Assembly (NCBI RefSeq): GCF_000387765.1
Contig: NZ_ARZA01000105.1
Coordinates: 1 to 59,415, forward strand
Length of the DNA stretch: 59,415 nt
DNA from: Caldisalinibacter kiritimatiensis
GTDB lineage: Bacteria > Bacillota > Clostridia > Tissierellales > Caldisalinibacteraceae
Direction of reading: 5' to 3'
The notes under the pieces were generated by a model. The model did not search any database. It was not told the origin of the DNA and was given only the letters and a program-made list of their open reading frames with translations. Positions within the stretch are counted from its first letter, which is position 1, and each line of letters begins with the position of its first letter. Both the position numbers and the translations under genes were made by a program. Shown here piece by piece: positions 34,272-43,591 of the stretch.

Positions 34272-34922
34272 ATGAGACAATTTGTTGTGATAGGCTGTGG
34301 AAGATTTGGGTCTAGTGTTGCTAAAACACTTTATTCTTTGGGGTATGATGTTTTAGCAATAGACAAGGATGAAGAAAGGGTACAAGAATTATCAGACTCA
34401 GTAACACATGCTGTTCAATCTGATGCAGTTGATGAAAATGCATTAAGAACTATAGGTATTAGAAATTTTGATGTGGCTATAGTTACCATTGGATCAGATA
34501 TTCAAGCTTCAATAATGGGTACATTGATAGCTAAAGAACTAGGTGTTAATACAGTTATTGCAAAGGCACAGAGTGACTTGCATGCAAAAGTATTATACAA
34601 AATAGGAGCTGATAGAGTAGTATTTCCTGAAAGGGATATGGGAGTAAGAGTAGCTCACAACCTAGTGTCATCTAATATACTTGATGTTATAGAGTTAGCA
34701 CCTGATTATAGTATTGTAGAAATTGCTGCAATGGAACAATGGGAAAACAAAACTTTAAGGGAGTTACAACTTCCAAATAGATATGGGATAAGTGTTATGG
34801 CTATAAAACACGGAGAAGATATAAACATTTCTCCCTATGCTGATGATGTTATTAAAGAAGATGATGTTTTAATTGTAATGGGAAATAATAAAGACCTTAA
34901 GAAGCTAGAGAGAAAGAGGTAA
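34272..34922 (+). CDS. ktrA: potassium uptake regulatory subunit, TrkA/KtrA family
   Basis: Cytoplasmic RCK protein that forms a ring gating the KtrB channel. The N-terminal Rossmann domain has GCGRFGSSV at the nucleotide-binding turn, with VLAIDKDEERV ending in the acidic residue that holds the ribose. The C-terminal RCK_C domain (about 135-216) includes the site where c-di-AMP binds in related proteins. At 216 residues it is the usual single-RCK size. GGATGGTGA precedes the ATG. It is coupled to ktrB and 9 bases upstream of an rRNA methyltransferase gene. Confidence 0.93.
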   Translation: MRQFVVIGCGRFGSSVAKTLYSLGYDVLAIDKDEERVQELSDSVTHAVQSDAVDENALRTIGIRNFDVAIVTIGSDIQASIMGTLIAKELGVNTVIAKAQSDLHAKVLYKIGADRVVFPERDMGVRVAHNLVSSNILDVIELAPDYSIVEIAAMEQWENKTLRELQLPNRYGISVMAIKHGEDINISPYADDVIKEDDVLIVMGNNKDLKKLERKR

Positions 34923-34931
34923 TAAATATAT

Positions 34932-35750
34932 ATGGAACAACTAATTACTAGTAAATCCAATCAGATAGTTAAACATGTTAAGTCACTGCATAAGAAGAAA
35001 AAAAGATGGAATTCTAAAAATTATTTCATAGAAGGTATAAGAGGAGTAAAGGAAAGTATTATCTCAAAGGGTCAAATAGAATACATATTATATAGTGACT
35101 CATTATTTAATGTAAAAGGTGGAAAAGATTTATTTAATTTAATAATAAATAATGGATATAAAGTTTTTCATATTTCTGAAGAAATTTTAAAATATATTTC
35201 AGATACACAAAATTCACAAGGAATTATTGCAGCGTTAAAATTTGATATAAAATCATTAGAAAATATTTTAATAGATAGAGGAAACTTCTTAATTTTATTA
35301 GATAGAGTCCAAGACCCAGGTAATATTGGAACAATTATAAGAACAGCAGATGCTTTTGGTGTTAGTGGAATTATATTAACAAACGGATGTGTTGATGTCT
35401 ATAATCCCAAAGTAGTTAGGTCAACTATGGGTTCTATATTAAGGGTACCTATTGCTTTTGAAAGGGATATAAACAATACTTTAAATAAGTTAAAGGAAAG
35501 GAATATAAAGATTGTTTCAACTGCTTTAGATGCAGAATATTATTCCTATGATTTCGATTTTACAAAAGATTTTGTACTAGTGGTAGGCAATGAAGCTTCA
35601 GGCGTATCTAAAGATATACAAAATCAATCGGATTTTAATGTTAAGATACCTATGATAGGAGAAACAGAGTCATTAAATGTAGCAGTGGCAACCAGTATTT
35701 TAATGTATGAAGCAACAAGTCAAAGGAAAAATTTACAAATAAATAGATAA
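34932..35750 (+). CDS. TrmH/SpoU-family RNA 2'-O-methyltransferase
   Basis: SPOUT methyltransferase acting on ribose 2'-OH of tRNA or rRNA. The N-terminal substrate-binding domain (about 1-95) starts LITSKSNQIVKHVKSLHKKK. The knotted catalytic domain has motif 1 DRVQDPGNIGTIIRTADAFG, motif 2 LVVGNEASGVS and motif 3 IPMIGETESLNVAVA. The 272-residue size and position upstream of pheST match Bacillus YsgA. The exact methylated nucleotide is not known from sequence. Transcription from the Ktr operon is likely. There is no obvious terminator before the yqzL promoter. Confidence 0.92.
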   Translation: MEQLITSKSNQIVKHVKSLHKKKKRWNSKNYFIEGIRGVKESIISKGQIEYILYSDSLFNVKGGKDLFNLIINNGYKVFHISEEILKYISDTQNSQGIIAALKFDIKSLENILIDRGNFLILLDRVQDPGNIGTIIRTADAFGVSGIILTNGCVDVYNPKVVRSTMGSILRVPIAFERDINNTLNKLKERNIKIVSTALDAEYYSYDFDFTKDFVLVVGNEASGVSKDIQNQSDFNVKIPMIGETESLNVAVATSILMYEATSQRKNLQINR

Positions 35751-35768
35751 ATTAAAAACATATAGTCC

Positions 35769-35797
35769 TTGTCATTTATTTTACTGCATGCTATAAT
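35769..35797 (+). promoter_or_regulatory. promoter of yqzL and the Phe T-box transcript
   Basis: TTGTCA (35769-35774), 17 bases, TATAAT (35792-35797). It is the only strong promoter between the SpoU gene and the T-box, so yqzL, the T-box and pheST probably share one transcript. Confidence 0.82.
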
Positions 35798-35830
35798 TTA
35801 GGTAAATAGCCGCAGAGGGGTGTAAACCTG

Positions 35831-35920
35831 ATGATAGATGCTAATTTGTTTTGGAAATTATTTGAGCTAACTGGTTCTATAACTGCATACTTGATGTATA
35901 AAAGTTTAGTTACAAAATAG
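35831..35920 (+). CDS. yqzL: YqzL-like micro-protein
   Basis: A 29-codon gene. The peptide (MIDANLFWKLFELTGSITA, then YLMYKS) has the WxxFxxTGxIxxYLxYK pattern of the YqzL family, whose function is unknown. GAGGGGTG lies 9 bases before the ATG. The stop is only about 10 bases before the first stem of the Phe T-box, so this coding sequence lies in the leader of the pheST transcript. Ribosomes on it could affect early folding of the T-box, which is inference. It could also simply be an independent small gene. Confidence 0.75.
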   Translation: MIDANLFWKLFELTGSITAYLMYKSLVTK

Positions 35921-35930
35921 ATATAGATAA

Positions 35931-36160
35931 AAGTAATGATGGAGAAGAGTAAGTATTGGATGTCTACAGAGAGGAAGTGCCTTGGCTGGAAGCACTTCTA
36001 GATTTGAAGATACTGAAGTTCGCTCCTGAACTGCTGAGTTGAACTACTAGTAGGCTCAGTCGGCTAAGTCCGTTATTATTGAGAGTGACTTGACTTTAAG
36101 TCAAGTAAAAAGAGTGGTACCGCGAATAACCTTCGTCTCTTTGAGATGGGGGTTTTTTAT
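35931..36160 (+). promoter_or_regulatory. T-box leader of the pheST operon
   Basis: The T-box AGAGTGGTACCGCG is at about 36111-36124. The terminator stem is 36129-36139 with 36143-36153 (several G-U pairs), followed by six T. Stem I shows GAGAAGAGTAAGT and AGAGAGGAAG. The specifier is TTC (Phe) at 36019-36021 in CTGAAGTTCGCTCC, matching the regulated synthetase. Confidence 0.94.
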
Positions 36161-36193
36161 TTTGAGTGTTTAATTTTTATGGGGGTAGGCTAA

Positions 36194-36382
36194 ATGGATA
36201 TATTGGTTTATTTAACAAGCTTTGCGGTTTTTTTCTTAATATATTTTGTATTAAATTTTTTGATTAATAAACTTAGACGTAATGAGAAAAATAAAAAGAC
36301 AACAAGAGATTTATTAAAAAAGTCATTATTAGCTAGTATTTTATATATTATAGTTTTATTAGTAGCAAAAAGTATAGGATAA
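36194..36382 (+). CDS. small two-helix membrane protein in the pheST operon
   Basis: A 62-residue protein with TM1 at about 4-25, a basic stretch (NKLRRNEKNKKTTRDLLKK) and TM2 at about 44-60. It is not recognised. TATGGGGGTAGG precedes the ATG at a good distance. It lies after the T-box terminator and 25 bases before pheS, so it is under phenylalanine T-box control. The strong ribosome binding site and clean reading frame argue that it is real. Both ends of the basic loop would face the cytoplasm by the positive-inside rule. Confidence 0.75.
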   Translation: MDILVYLTSFAVFFLIYFVLNFLINKLRRNEKNKKTTRDLLKKSLLASILYIIVLLVAKSIG

Positions 36383-36407
36383 TAAAGTTACGAAAGGAGT
36401 GCTTTGA

Positions 36408-37430
36408 TTGAAGGAGAAATTATTACAGATAAAAGAAAATGCTTTAAAAGAGCTTTCAGCAAGCTCAAGTTTAGATGAAATTGAACAGATAAGAATCAAA
36501 TATTTAGGAAAAAAAGGTGAGTTAACCCAGGTGTTAAGGTCAATGGGTAAGTTATCAAAAGAAGAAAGACCTATAGTTGGTAAGATGGCTAATGAAGTAA
36601 GAGGTGTAATACAAAAAGAATTAGAAGAAGTTAAAGAAAGAATAAAAACTGATATTAAAAAATCAAAATTAAAAGAAGAGAGAATAGATATTACTATGCC
36701 AGCCAGAGAAAGAAAGCTAGGGCATAGACATCCTTTACATAAGGTTATGGAAGAATTAGAAGACATATTCATGAGTATGGGCTTTAGTGTTATACAAGGA
36801 CCTGAAATAGAAACTGTATATAATAACTTTGATGCTTTAAATTCCCCAGAAAACCATCCGTCTAGAGATTTATCGGATACATTTTATATTACAGAAAATA
36901 TACTTTTAAGAACCCATACATCTCCAGTACAAATAAGGGCAATGAAACAAATGGAACCGCCTTTAAGAATAGTATCTGCAGGTAGAACTTTTAGATTTGA
37001 TGATGTAGATGACACTCATTCTCCTATGTTCCATCAATTAGAAGGATTAGTAGTAGATAAAAATGTTACAATGGCTAACTTGAAACACACAATCGACATG
37101 TTTGTTAAACAGTTATTTGGAGAGGAAATGAAAACTCGATTTAGACCACATTATTTTCCATTTACAGAACCAAGTGCAGAAGTTGATGTATCTTGTTTTA
37201 AATGTAAAGGAGAAGGTTGTGAGGTATGTAACGGTACTGGTTGGAGTATGGAGATACTTGGATGTGGAATGGTACATCCAAAAGTGCTTAAAAACTGTGG
37301 AATAGACCCAGATGAGTATAGTGGATTTGCATTTGGATTGGGTGTAGATAGAATAGCTATGGTAAAATACGGTATAAACGATATAAGATTATTATTTGAA
37401 AATGATATGAGATTTTTAGAACAATTTTAA
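36408..37430 (+). CDS. pheS: phenylalanyl-tRNA synthetase alpha subunit
   Basis: Catalytic subunit of the alpha2beta2 enzyme, 340 residues. An N-terminal coiled coil (about 1-90) that binds tRNA precedes the class II core, with motif 2 near SAGRTFRFDDVDDTHSP, the Phe pocket around TEPSAEVDVSC and motif 3 GFAFGLGVDRIAM. A CFKCKGEGCEVCNG insert could bind a metal. The start is a TTG at 36408, placed by AAAGGAGTG 6 bases upstream. pheT follows after 54 bases. Confidence 0.97.
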   Translation: MKEKLLQIKENALKELSASSSLDEIEQIRIKYLGKKGELTQVLRSMGKLSKEERPIVGKMANEVRGVIQKELEEVKERIKTDIKKSKLKEERIDITMPARERKLGHRHPLHKVMEELEDIFMSMGFSVIQGPEIETVYNNFDALNSPENHPSRDLSDTFYITENILLRTHTSPVQIRAMKQMEPPLRIVSAGRTFRFDDVDDTHSPMFHQLEGLVVDKNVTMANLKHTIDMFVKQLFGEEMKTRFRPHYFPFTEPSAEVDVSCFKCKGEGCEVCNGTGWSMEILGCGMVHPKVLKNCGIDPDEYSGFAFGLGVDRIAMVKYGINDIRLLFENDMRFLEQF

Positions 37431-37484
37431 TAATTAAGGTTAAAGTTTTAAATTAAATATTCCTTAAAGAAAGGGAGGATAAAT

Positions 37485-39878
37485 ATGTTAGTGCCTGTAA
37501 AGTGGCTTAAAGAATATGTTGAAATAGATATTAATACTAAGGAATTGGCAGATAAACTTACAATGTCAGGTTCCCACGTTGATTCCATACAGAATATAGA
37601 TAAAGGAGTAAAAAAGGTAGTAGTTGGGAAAATATTGGACATTAAAGACCATCCTAATGCAGATAAATTAATTATTACAACTATTGATGTGGGAGAAGAA
37701 CAATTACAAATAGTAACAGGAGCAAAGAATGTCAATGTTGGAGATTATGTACCAGTAGCATTAGTAGGGGCAAAGTTACCTGGAGGTATGAAAATTAGAA
37801 AAACTAAGCTTAGAGGTGTTGAATCTTATGGTATGTTATGTTCACTTCAGGAGCTTGGTATCCCAGAAAGTCTAATACCAAAAGAAGCGAAAGATGGTAT
37901 ATACATATTTGATGAAGAGTATCCACTAGGTAAAGATGTGAAAGAAATAATGGGGATATATGGAGAAGTTATAGATTTTGAAATTACTCCTAATAGACCA
38001 GATTGCTTAAGTATAGTAGGGATGGCTAGAGAAACAGCAGCTACATTAGGGAAGGAATTAAAATATCCAAATATACAAGTTAAAGAAGAGATAGAAGATA
38101 TAAATCAGTATGTAGAAAGTATAGAGGTAGTAGATAATGACCTATGCAAAAGATATTATAGTAAAATAGTAAAGGATGTAGAAATAAAGCCTTCACCAAT
38201 GTGGTTACAAAATAGACTTATCGAAGCGGGAGTAAGACCTATTAATAACATTGTAGATATTACAAACTATGTGATGTTAGAGCTTGGTCAGCCTTTACAT
38301 GCTTTTGATTTAGATAAGATTACAGATAATAAGATAATAGTAAGACGAGCTAAAGAAAATGAAAAGATAATTACTTTAGATGAAGTAGAGAGAGAACTTA
38401 ATGAATCTATGTTAGTGATAGCTGATAGTGAAAAGCCTGTGGCTATTGCAGGTGTTATGGGAGGATTAAATAGTGAAGTATCAACGGATACTAAAACTAT
38501 ACTAATAGAATCTGCTAATTTTGATGGTAGAAATGTAAGACTAACATCAAGGGCAGTAGGCTTGAGAACAGAAGCATCAGCAAGATTTGAAAAGGACTTA
38601 GATCCTAATTTAGCAGAGCAAGCATGTAATAGAGCATGTCAGCTTATAGAAGAAATTGGTGCAGGTAAAGTAGTAGGCGGATATATAGATGTATATGAAG
38701 ATAAAAACGAAAAAAGAACAATTACATTAAGACCAGAGAGAGTAGAGAAACTTCTTGGTGTATCAATAGAGATTGACAAAATGATAGACATCTTAAATAG
38801 TTTAGAAATTAATTCAAAATTAGTTAATGGTAAAATAGAAGCAGAGGTTCCTACTTTTAGACAAGATTTAGAGCTAGAAGCAGATTTAATTGAAGAGATA
38901 GGTAGAATCTATGGATTTGATAAGATTGAATTAAAGCCATTAGTTGGGACGTTGACAAGGGGAGAAAAAACTAAATTTAGACAAATAGAAGATAAACTTA
39001 AGTCTTTACTTATAGGATTAGGATTAAGTGAAATAACAACATATTCATTTATCAGTCCTAAGGCGTATGACAAAATAAAAATACCTGAAAATAGTATGAA
39101 AAGAAAATATGTTGAGTTAATGAATCCTCTTGGAGAAGACTATAGTGTAATGAGAACAACATTAGTACCAAATATGATGGAGGTATTAAGTAGAAACTAT
39201 AACTATGGTGTAGAAAAAGCACAATTATTTGAAATAGGAAATACATTTATTCCTAAGGAATTACCAATAAAGGGACTACCATATGAAAATAGAGTAGTTT
39301 GTATAGGTATGTATGGAGATTTTGACTTCTTTGATATTAAAGGTGTAATAGAGCCTATACTTGATAGATTGGGTATATATAAATACGAGTATTTAAGAGA
39401 AGAAAAACATGATTCATTCCATCCTGGAAGAACAGCTAGTATAATAGCAGGTAATCATGTGATAGGAGTAATAGGAGAAATACATCCTGATGTATTAGAA
39501 AACTATGGAATGAAAGAAAGAGTGTATATTGCAGAATTAGACTTTGAATTGATAGCTTTCTTATCTAATTTAAAAAGACAATATAAACCACTACCTAAGT
39601 TCCCTGCAATAACAAGAGATATTGCAGTAGTAGTTGATGCAGAGGTAATGGTTAGAGAAATTGAGAAGGTTATTTTAGAAAATGGAAAGGGTATTGTAGA
39701 AAGCATAGAATTATTCGATGTATATACTGGAGAACAAATACCAGAAGGTAAGAAGAGTATTGCATATTCTATCACTTATAGGTCTTATGAAAAGACATTG
39801 ACAGATGATGAAGTTACTAAAGTACATGATAACATAGTAAAAGAGTTAGAAGAGAAATTAGGTGCTGCTTTAAGATAA
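37485..39878 (+). CDS. pheT: phenylalanyl-tRNA synthetase beta subunit
   Basis: Large subunit of 797 residues. In order: the EMAP-type tRNA-binding domain (about 40-150, VVGKILDIKDHPNADKL), the B3/B4 editing domain (about 210-385, NIVDITNYVMLELGQPLHAFD), the B5 domain, the catalytic-like core and the C-terminal FDX-ACB anticodon domain (about 705-797, KFPAITRDIAVVVD). Editing removes tyrosine wrongly attached to tRNA-Phe. GGGAGGA precedes the ATG. A terminator overlaps its end. Confidence 0.97.
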   Translation: MLVPVKWLKEYVEIDINTKELADKLTMSGSHVDSIQNIDKGVKKVVVGKILDIKDHPNADKLIITTIDVGEEQLQIVTGAKNVNVGDYVPVALVGAKLPGGMKIRKTKLRGVESYGMLCSLQELGIPESLIPKEAKDGIYIFDEEYPLGKDVKEIMGIYGEVIDFEITPNRPDCLSIVGMARETAATLGKELKYPNIQVKEEIEDINQYVESIEVVDNDLCKRYYSKIVKDVEIKPSPMWLQNRLIEAGVRPINNIVDITNYVMLELGQPLHAFDLDKITDNKIIVRRAKENEKIITLDEVERELNESMLVIADSEKPVAIAGVMGGLNSEVSTDTKTILIESANFDGRNVRLTSRAVGLRTEASARFEKDLDPNLAEQACNRACQLIEEIGAGKVVGGYIDVYEDKNEKRTITLRPERVEKLLGVSIEIDKMIDILNSLEINSKLVNGKIEAEVPTFRQDLELEADLIEEIGRIYGFDKIELKPLVGTLTRGEKTKFRQIEDKLKSLLIGLGLSEITTYSFISPKAYDKIKIPENSMKRKYVELMNPLGEDYSVMRTTLVPNMMEVLSRNYNYGVEKAQLFEIGNTFIPKELPIKGLPYENRVVCIGMYGDFDFFDIKGVIEPILDRLGIYKYEYLREEKHDSFHPGRTASIIAGNHVIGVIGEIHPDVLENYGMKERVYIAELDFELIAFLSNLKRQYKPLPKFPAITRDIAVVVDAEVMVREIEKVILENGKGIVESIELFDVYTGEQIPEGKKSIAYSITYRSYEKTLTDDEVTKVHDNIVKELEEKLGAALR

Positions 39879-39910
39879 AAAGTCAGTGGGCTTTATCCCA
39901 CTGACTTTTT
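39877..39910 (+). terminator. terminator of the pheST operon
   Basis: A 14-bp perfect stem, 39877-39890 with 39897-39910, with a 6-base loop and terminal TTTTT. It starts in the pheT stop codon. Confidence 0.93.
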
Positions 39911-40245
39911 ATTAGCATTTACCTTTTGTTTTATATGGAATTATAGTATAATTATACCATGAACCTATAATTTATAACCTCAAATAGTAAAATTGAAGTT
40001 CGATGTTTTGTATTTAAGTGATATAGAAAGCCTATATAAACTAAAGACTATAGTTCTAAAAGTATTAATGTGTTTGCTTATATATAAGTTAATTTAGTAA
40101 ACTTATTTATATAGAAATGTTAATTGAAATCTTGTATAATTGCTTATTGGAGATAAATATAGTTTATTATATTATTTTGTAGAGTGTAGAGGATTTATGT
40201 TGTATAATGAAAATAAGAAGGTTGGTTCAAAGGAGAGTGAAGCGT
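39911..40245. other. AT-rich intergenic stretch before zapA
   Basis: 335 bases with no supported gene. A frame in phase with zapA opens at 40207 but lacks a ribosome binding site. Several TATAAT-like words occur (39947, 40135, 40203), but none has a good -35 box at 16-18 bases, so I do not name a promoter. A small palindrome TATAATTATA lies near 39947. Confidence 0.5.
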
Positions 40246-40806
40246 ATGACCAACAGAAGAAAAGTTACCGTTAAAATAAATAATAATGAGTATACTGTTG
40301 TAGGAGAGGAATCTGAAGAATATATAAAAAGCATTGCTGAATTTGTAGATAAGCAATTCAAAGAGATATATGAGGGTAATGGTAAATTAACAAAGTTTAT
40401 GTCTGCAATTTTGACAGCATTTAATATTGCTGATAAATATTATAGAACACATAAAGAATTGAGTGAGCTAAAAGAAGAGGTGGTAGAACCTTTAAAAGAG
40501 TTAGAATATATAAAGAAAGAATTAGAATTAAAAGAAAAACAATTAGAAGAAGCTCAAACTCAACGAGATAATTATAAAGAAAAGTTGTTTGAAGTAAAAA
40601 AAGAATTGGAAATTAATAGAAAAAAAGTAAAACAACAGGAGCAAGCTTTAAATTTAAAAGAAAATGAGTTACAAAAATCACAGAAGATTATAAACGAACT
40701 CCAAAATAAATTATTTGAAAATCAATTAGAATTAGTGCAAACCAAAAAGGAATTAAATGAATTTGTTAAGACAATTGATAAAGAGAAAATAAGTGAATTA
40801 GAATGA
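40246..40806 (+). CDS. zapA: cell division protein ZapA, long coiled-coil form
   Basis: Promotes bundling of FtsZ filaments at the division site. The N-terminal ZapA domain (about 1-80) has KVTVKINNNEYTVVGEESEEY and the conserved ILTAFNIADKYY. It is followed by a coiled coil of about 100 residues rich in Glu, Lys, Gln and Leu, making 186 residues, about twice the size of the Bacillus protein. AAAGGAGAG fixes the ATG at 40246; the 13 codons upstream in frame are ignored. The pheT-zapA-mutS2 order is shared with other Firmicutes. Confidence 0.88.
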   Translation: MTNRRKVTVKINNNEYTVVGEESEEYIKSIAEFVDKQFKEIYEGNGKLTKFMSAILTAFNIADKYYRTHKELSELKEEVVEPLKELEYIKKELELKEKQLEEAQTQRDNYKEKLFEVKKELEINRKKVKQQEQALNLKENELQKSQKIINELQNKLFENQLELVQTKKELNEFVKTIDKEKISELE

Positions 40807-40980
40807 AAAGCTACTGTCTTACACAGAATAAATGTATAAATTATTTTGTATCTACAGTAATACATAATCATCTAGTGGAAGATTTTATATGTTCATAAAG
40901 AGCTATAGTAGTGTATTTTATAGTTATAGATGTAGTAATAATAATGAGTAAGATATCAACTGGAGAATTAGGGGCTTAAA

Positions 40981-41013
40981 AAATAAGGAGTGAAAACTCC
41001 TTTATTTTATTTT
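40981..41013 (+). terminator. terminator after zapA
   Basis: AAATAAGGAGT (40981-40991) pairs with ACTCC-TTTATTT (40996-41007) with a bulge around a GAAA tetraloop, followed by a T-rich tail. It ends about 45 bases before the U32 gene. The 170 bases between zapA and this hairpin hold no supported gene. Confidence 0.75.
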
Positions 41014-41056
41014 TAATTCTTCAACTGTAGCTATGTAAAGATAGGAGATGATTTGT

Positions 41057-43531
41057 TTGAATGATATAGAAATACTTGCCCCAGTGGGAAGTATAGAGGC
41101 ATTATATGCAGCAACAGAAAATGGTGCTAATGCAGTATATTTAGGTGGAAAGTTGTTTAATGCAAGGCAATACGCATCTAACTTTGATAGAAATGAGCTA
41201 AAAAAAGCTGTAGAGTATGCACATATTAGAGACGTTAAAGTTTATGTTGTAGTTAATATATTACTAAGTGATAAAGAATTAAAAGATGCAATAGAGTATA
41301 TAACTTATCTATATAATATAGATGTTGATGCTATTATTATTCAAGACTTAGGACTAGCAAGTATAGTTAAAGAAATACTACCTGATTTAGATATACATGC
41401 AAGTACTCAAATGACAATAAATAACTTTATGGGAGTAAAATTTTTAGAAGAGTTAGGTTTTCAAAGAGTCGTTTTGGCTAGGGAATTATCATTAAAAGAA
41501 ATTGACTATATAAAGAAAAACACAGATATAGAGCTAGAGGGGTTTATACATGGAGCATTATGTGTATCCTATTCAGGTCAGTGCTTAATGAGTAGTATTT
41601 TAGGAGGAAGAAGCGGTAATAGAGGAAGATGTGCACAACCTTGTAGAATGCCATATACTTTAGTAGATATGGAAACAGGAAAAACTATTAGTAAGGAGTT
41701 AGAAGAAAAATACTTGTTGAGTCCCAAAGACCTTAATACAATAGATTATTTGTATGACATTATTAGTTCAGGAATTATTTCTTTAAAGATTGAAGGAAGA
41801 ATGAAAAGACCTGAATATGTTGCAACTATTATAAACAATTATAGAAGAACTTTAGATAGGGTAATAAAAGAGAAAAAGAGCGTTGATGTATCTGAAAAAG
41901 TTAAGAAGGATATTAAACAAGCCTTTAATAGAGGATTTACAAAAGGATATATATTAGGGGATTATGGCAGAAACATGATTTCCATTGATAAGCCAAATAA
42001 TAAAGGGATTTATTTAGGAACTATAGTAAAAAAAGACAATAAATTTATGTATTTAAAATTAGAGGATTCATTAAATAAGGGTGACGGTATTGAAGTAATT
42101 TATAGTAATAAAAAAAGTAAAGGAATGATTGTTAATAAAATATATAAAAAGAATAAATTAGTTGATACAGCTAACAAAGGGGATTTGGTAAAGCTTAACA
42201 AACTCAAAGGCGTTAATAGTAATTCAATAGTTTATAAAACTTCTGATGTCAAGCTATTGGAAAAAGCCAAGAATTCTTTTACACAAGAAAGTGAAAAAAA
42301 GAAAATAAAAATATATATGGCTTTAAATATAGAAATAAATAATCCTATAATCCTTCATATATGGGATGACAAAGGAAATTATGTAGAAGTTATAAGCAAA
42401 GAGCTAGTTGAAAAAGCTAGAAAAGTAAGTTTAAACAAAGAAAAAGTAAAAAAACAGATGGAAAAATTAGGTGGTACTCCTTATTATATAGATTCTATTA
42501 ATATTAATTTAGAGGAAAATGCAATGGTTTCTTATAGTGTACTTAATAAAATAAGAAGGAAAGGAATTAGTGAATTAAATAAAAAAAGAGGAATTTTAAA
42601 TAATAGAATAGAAGTTAACAGAGAAGATATGATAATTAAAACAGAAAAAGCTCTTGATTTCCCAGGTAATAAAATTAAGGACGAAGATAAAAGAATAAGT
42701 ATAAAAGTAACCAATTTTGAGCAATTTTCTAAACTGAATATAGATAAATTAGATAGATTATATTTAAACTTTACTGAAGGACTAAGTGAGTGTATACAGG
42801 AAGTAAAAAATAAGAACAAAGAAGTTTATTTCTCAACAAATAGGATTTTAGAGAACAAAGACTTTAATAAATTAGAAGCTACATTTAGAAATATAGATTT
42901 ATCTCAAATAGACGGAATTAGTGTTTCAAATGTAGGAACTTTGAAGTTTATAAAAGATAAATATGATGTAAAAATTCACTGTGATGAAGGATTAAATATA
43001 TTTAATAGTAAAACGGTAAAATTTCTTAAAGATTATGGTGTAGGTAGTGTTACATTGTCACCAGAATTAAAATTGAATCAGATATCAGATATTACTTCTA
43101 AAAATAAGATAAAATATGAAGCAATTGGTTATGGTTACTTGCCTTTGATGATAACTAAGTATTGTCCTTTATCCTTGATTAAAGGATGTGATTCAAATAA
43201 TTATTGTGATAAATGCCAATTAAAAGAACTTTATGGGCTTCGTGATAGAAAAGGGATGGTATTTCCCTTCAATCGAAAGGGAAAAACAACTCTAATATAT
43301 AACAGTCAGCCTTTAATGGTGCTTGAACATTTAGACAGTGTTTATAATGAAGGGGTAAATATCATAAGATTAGACTTTACTATAGAAAAAAACAATATTA
43401 AAGATATACAAAATATATTTTTTGATTATATTAATAATTTAGTTTCTATGAAGGAAGTAAAAGAGTTTGTTTCAAATTATAAACAAGATACTAGCATTAC
43501 AAAAGGACATTATTTTAGAGGTGTAATTTGA
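41057..43531 (+). CDS. U32 family peptidase-like protein with C-terminal extension
   Basis: An 824-residue protein of the U32 / RlhA type. It begins IEILAPVGSIEALYAATENGA and carries the U32 signature region GFIHGALCVSYSGQCLMSS with downstream CAQPC, cysteines that in characterised relatives hold an iron-sulfur cluster. The central DUF3656-like region and the C-terminal CPL...C...CDKC cysteines follow. Characterised relatives hydroxylate 23S rRNA or tRNA; the old collagenase label is probably not the true role. The ATG at 41048 touches its Shine-Dalgarno sequence, so I use the TTG at 41057, spaced 9 bases from TAGGAG. mutS2 follows by 60 bases. Confidence 0.88.
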   Translation: MNDIEILAPVGSIEALYAATENGANAVYLGGKLFNARQYASNFDRNELKKAVEYAHIRDVKVYVVVNILLSDKELKDAIEYITYLYNIDVDAIIIQDLGLASIVKEILPDLDIHASTQMTINNFMGVKFLEELGFQRVVLARELSLKEIDYIKKNTDIELEGFIHGALCVSYSGQCLMSSILGGRSGNRGRCAQPCRMPYTLVDMETGKTISKELEEKYLLSPKDLNTIDYLYDIISSGIISLKIEGRMKRPEYVATIINNYRRTLDRVIKEKKSVDVSEKVKKDIKQAFNRGFTKGYILGDYGRNMISIDKPNNKGIYLGTIVKKDNKFMYLKLEDSLNKGDGIEVIYSNKKSKGMIVNKIYKKNKLVDTANKGDLVKLNKLKGVNSNSIVYKTSDVKLLEKAKNSFTQESEKKKIKIYMALNIEINNPIILHIWDDKGNYVEVISKELVEKARKVSLNKEKVKKQMEKLGGTPYYIDSININLEENAMVSYSVLNKIRRKGISELNKKRGILNNRIEVNREDMIIKTEKALDFPGNKIKDEDKRISIKVTNFEQFSKLNIDKLDRLYLNFTEGLSECIQEVKNKNKEVYFSTNRILENKDFNKLEATFRNIDLSQIDGISVSNVGTLKFIKDKYDVKIHCDEGLNIFNSKTVKFLKDYGVGSVTLSPELKLNQISDITSKNKIKYEAIGYGYLPLMITKYCPLSLIKGCDSNNYCDKCQLKELYGLRDRKGMVFPFNRKGKTTLIYNSQPLMVLEHLDSVYNEGVNIIRLDFTIEKNNIKDIQNIFFDYINNLVSMKEVKEFVSNYKQDTSITKGHYFRGVI

Positions 43532-43591
43532 TTTTTATGACTAGAAAAGTTTATAATGACATAAGAAAGTGTTGTAGTAAGGAGAGATGCT

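Noticed and set aside
40892-40954. A 20-codon ORF in the spacer between zapA and the U32 gene
   Set aside because: GGAAG is a weak ribosome binding site, there is no promoter, and the peptide shows no recognisable pattern.
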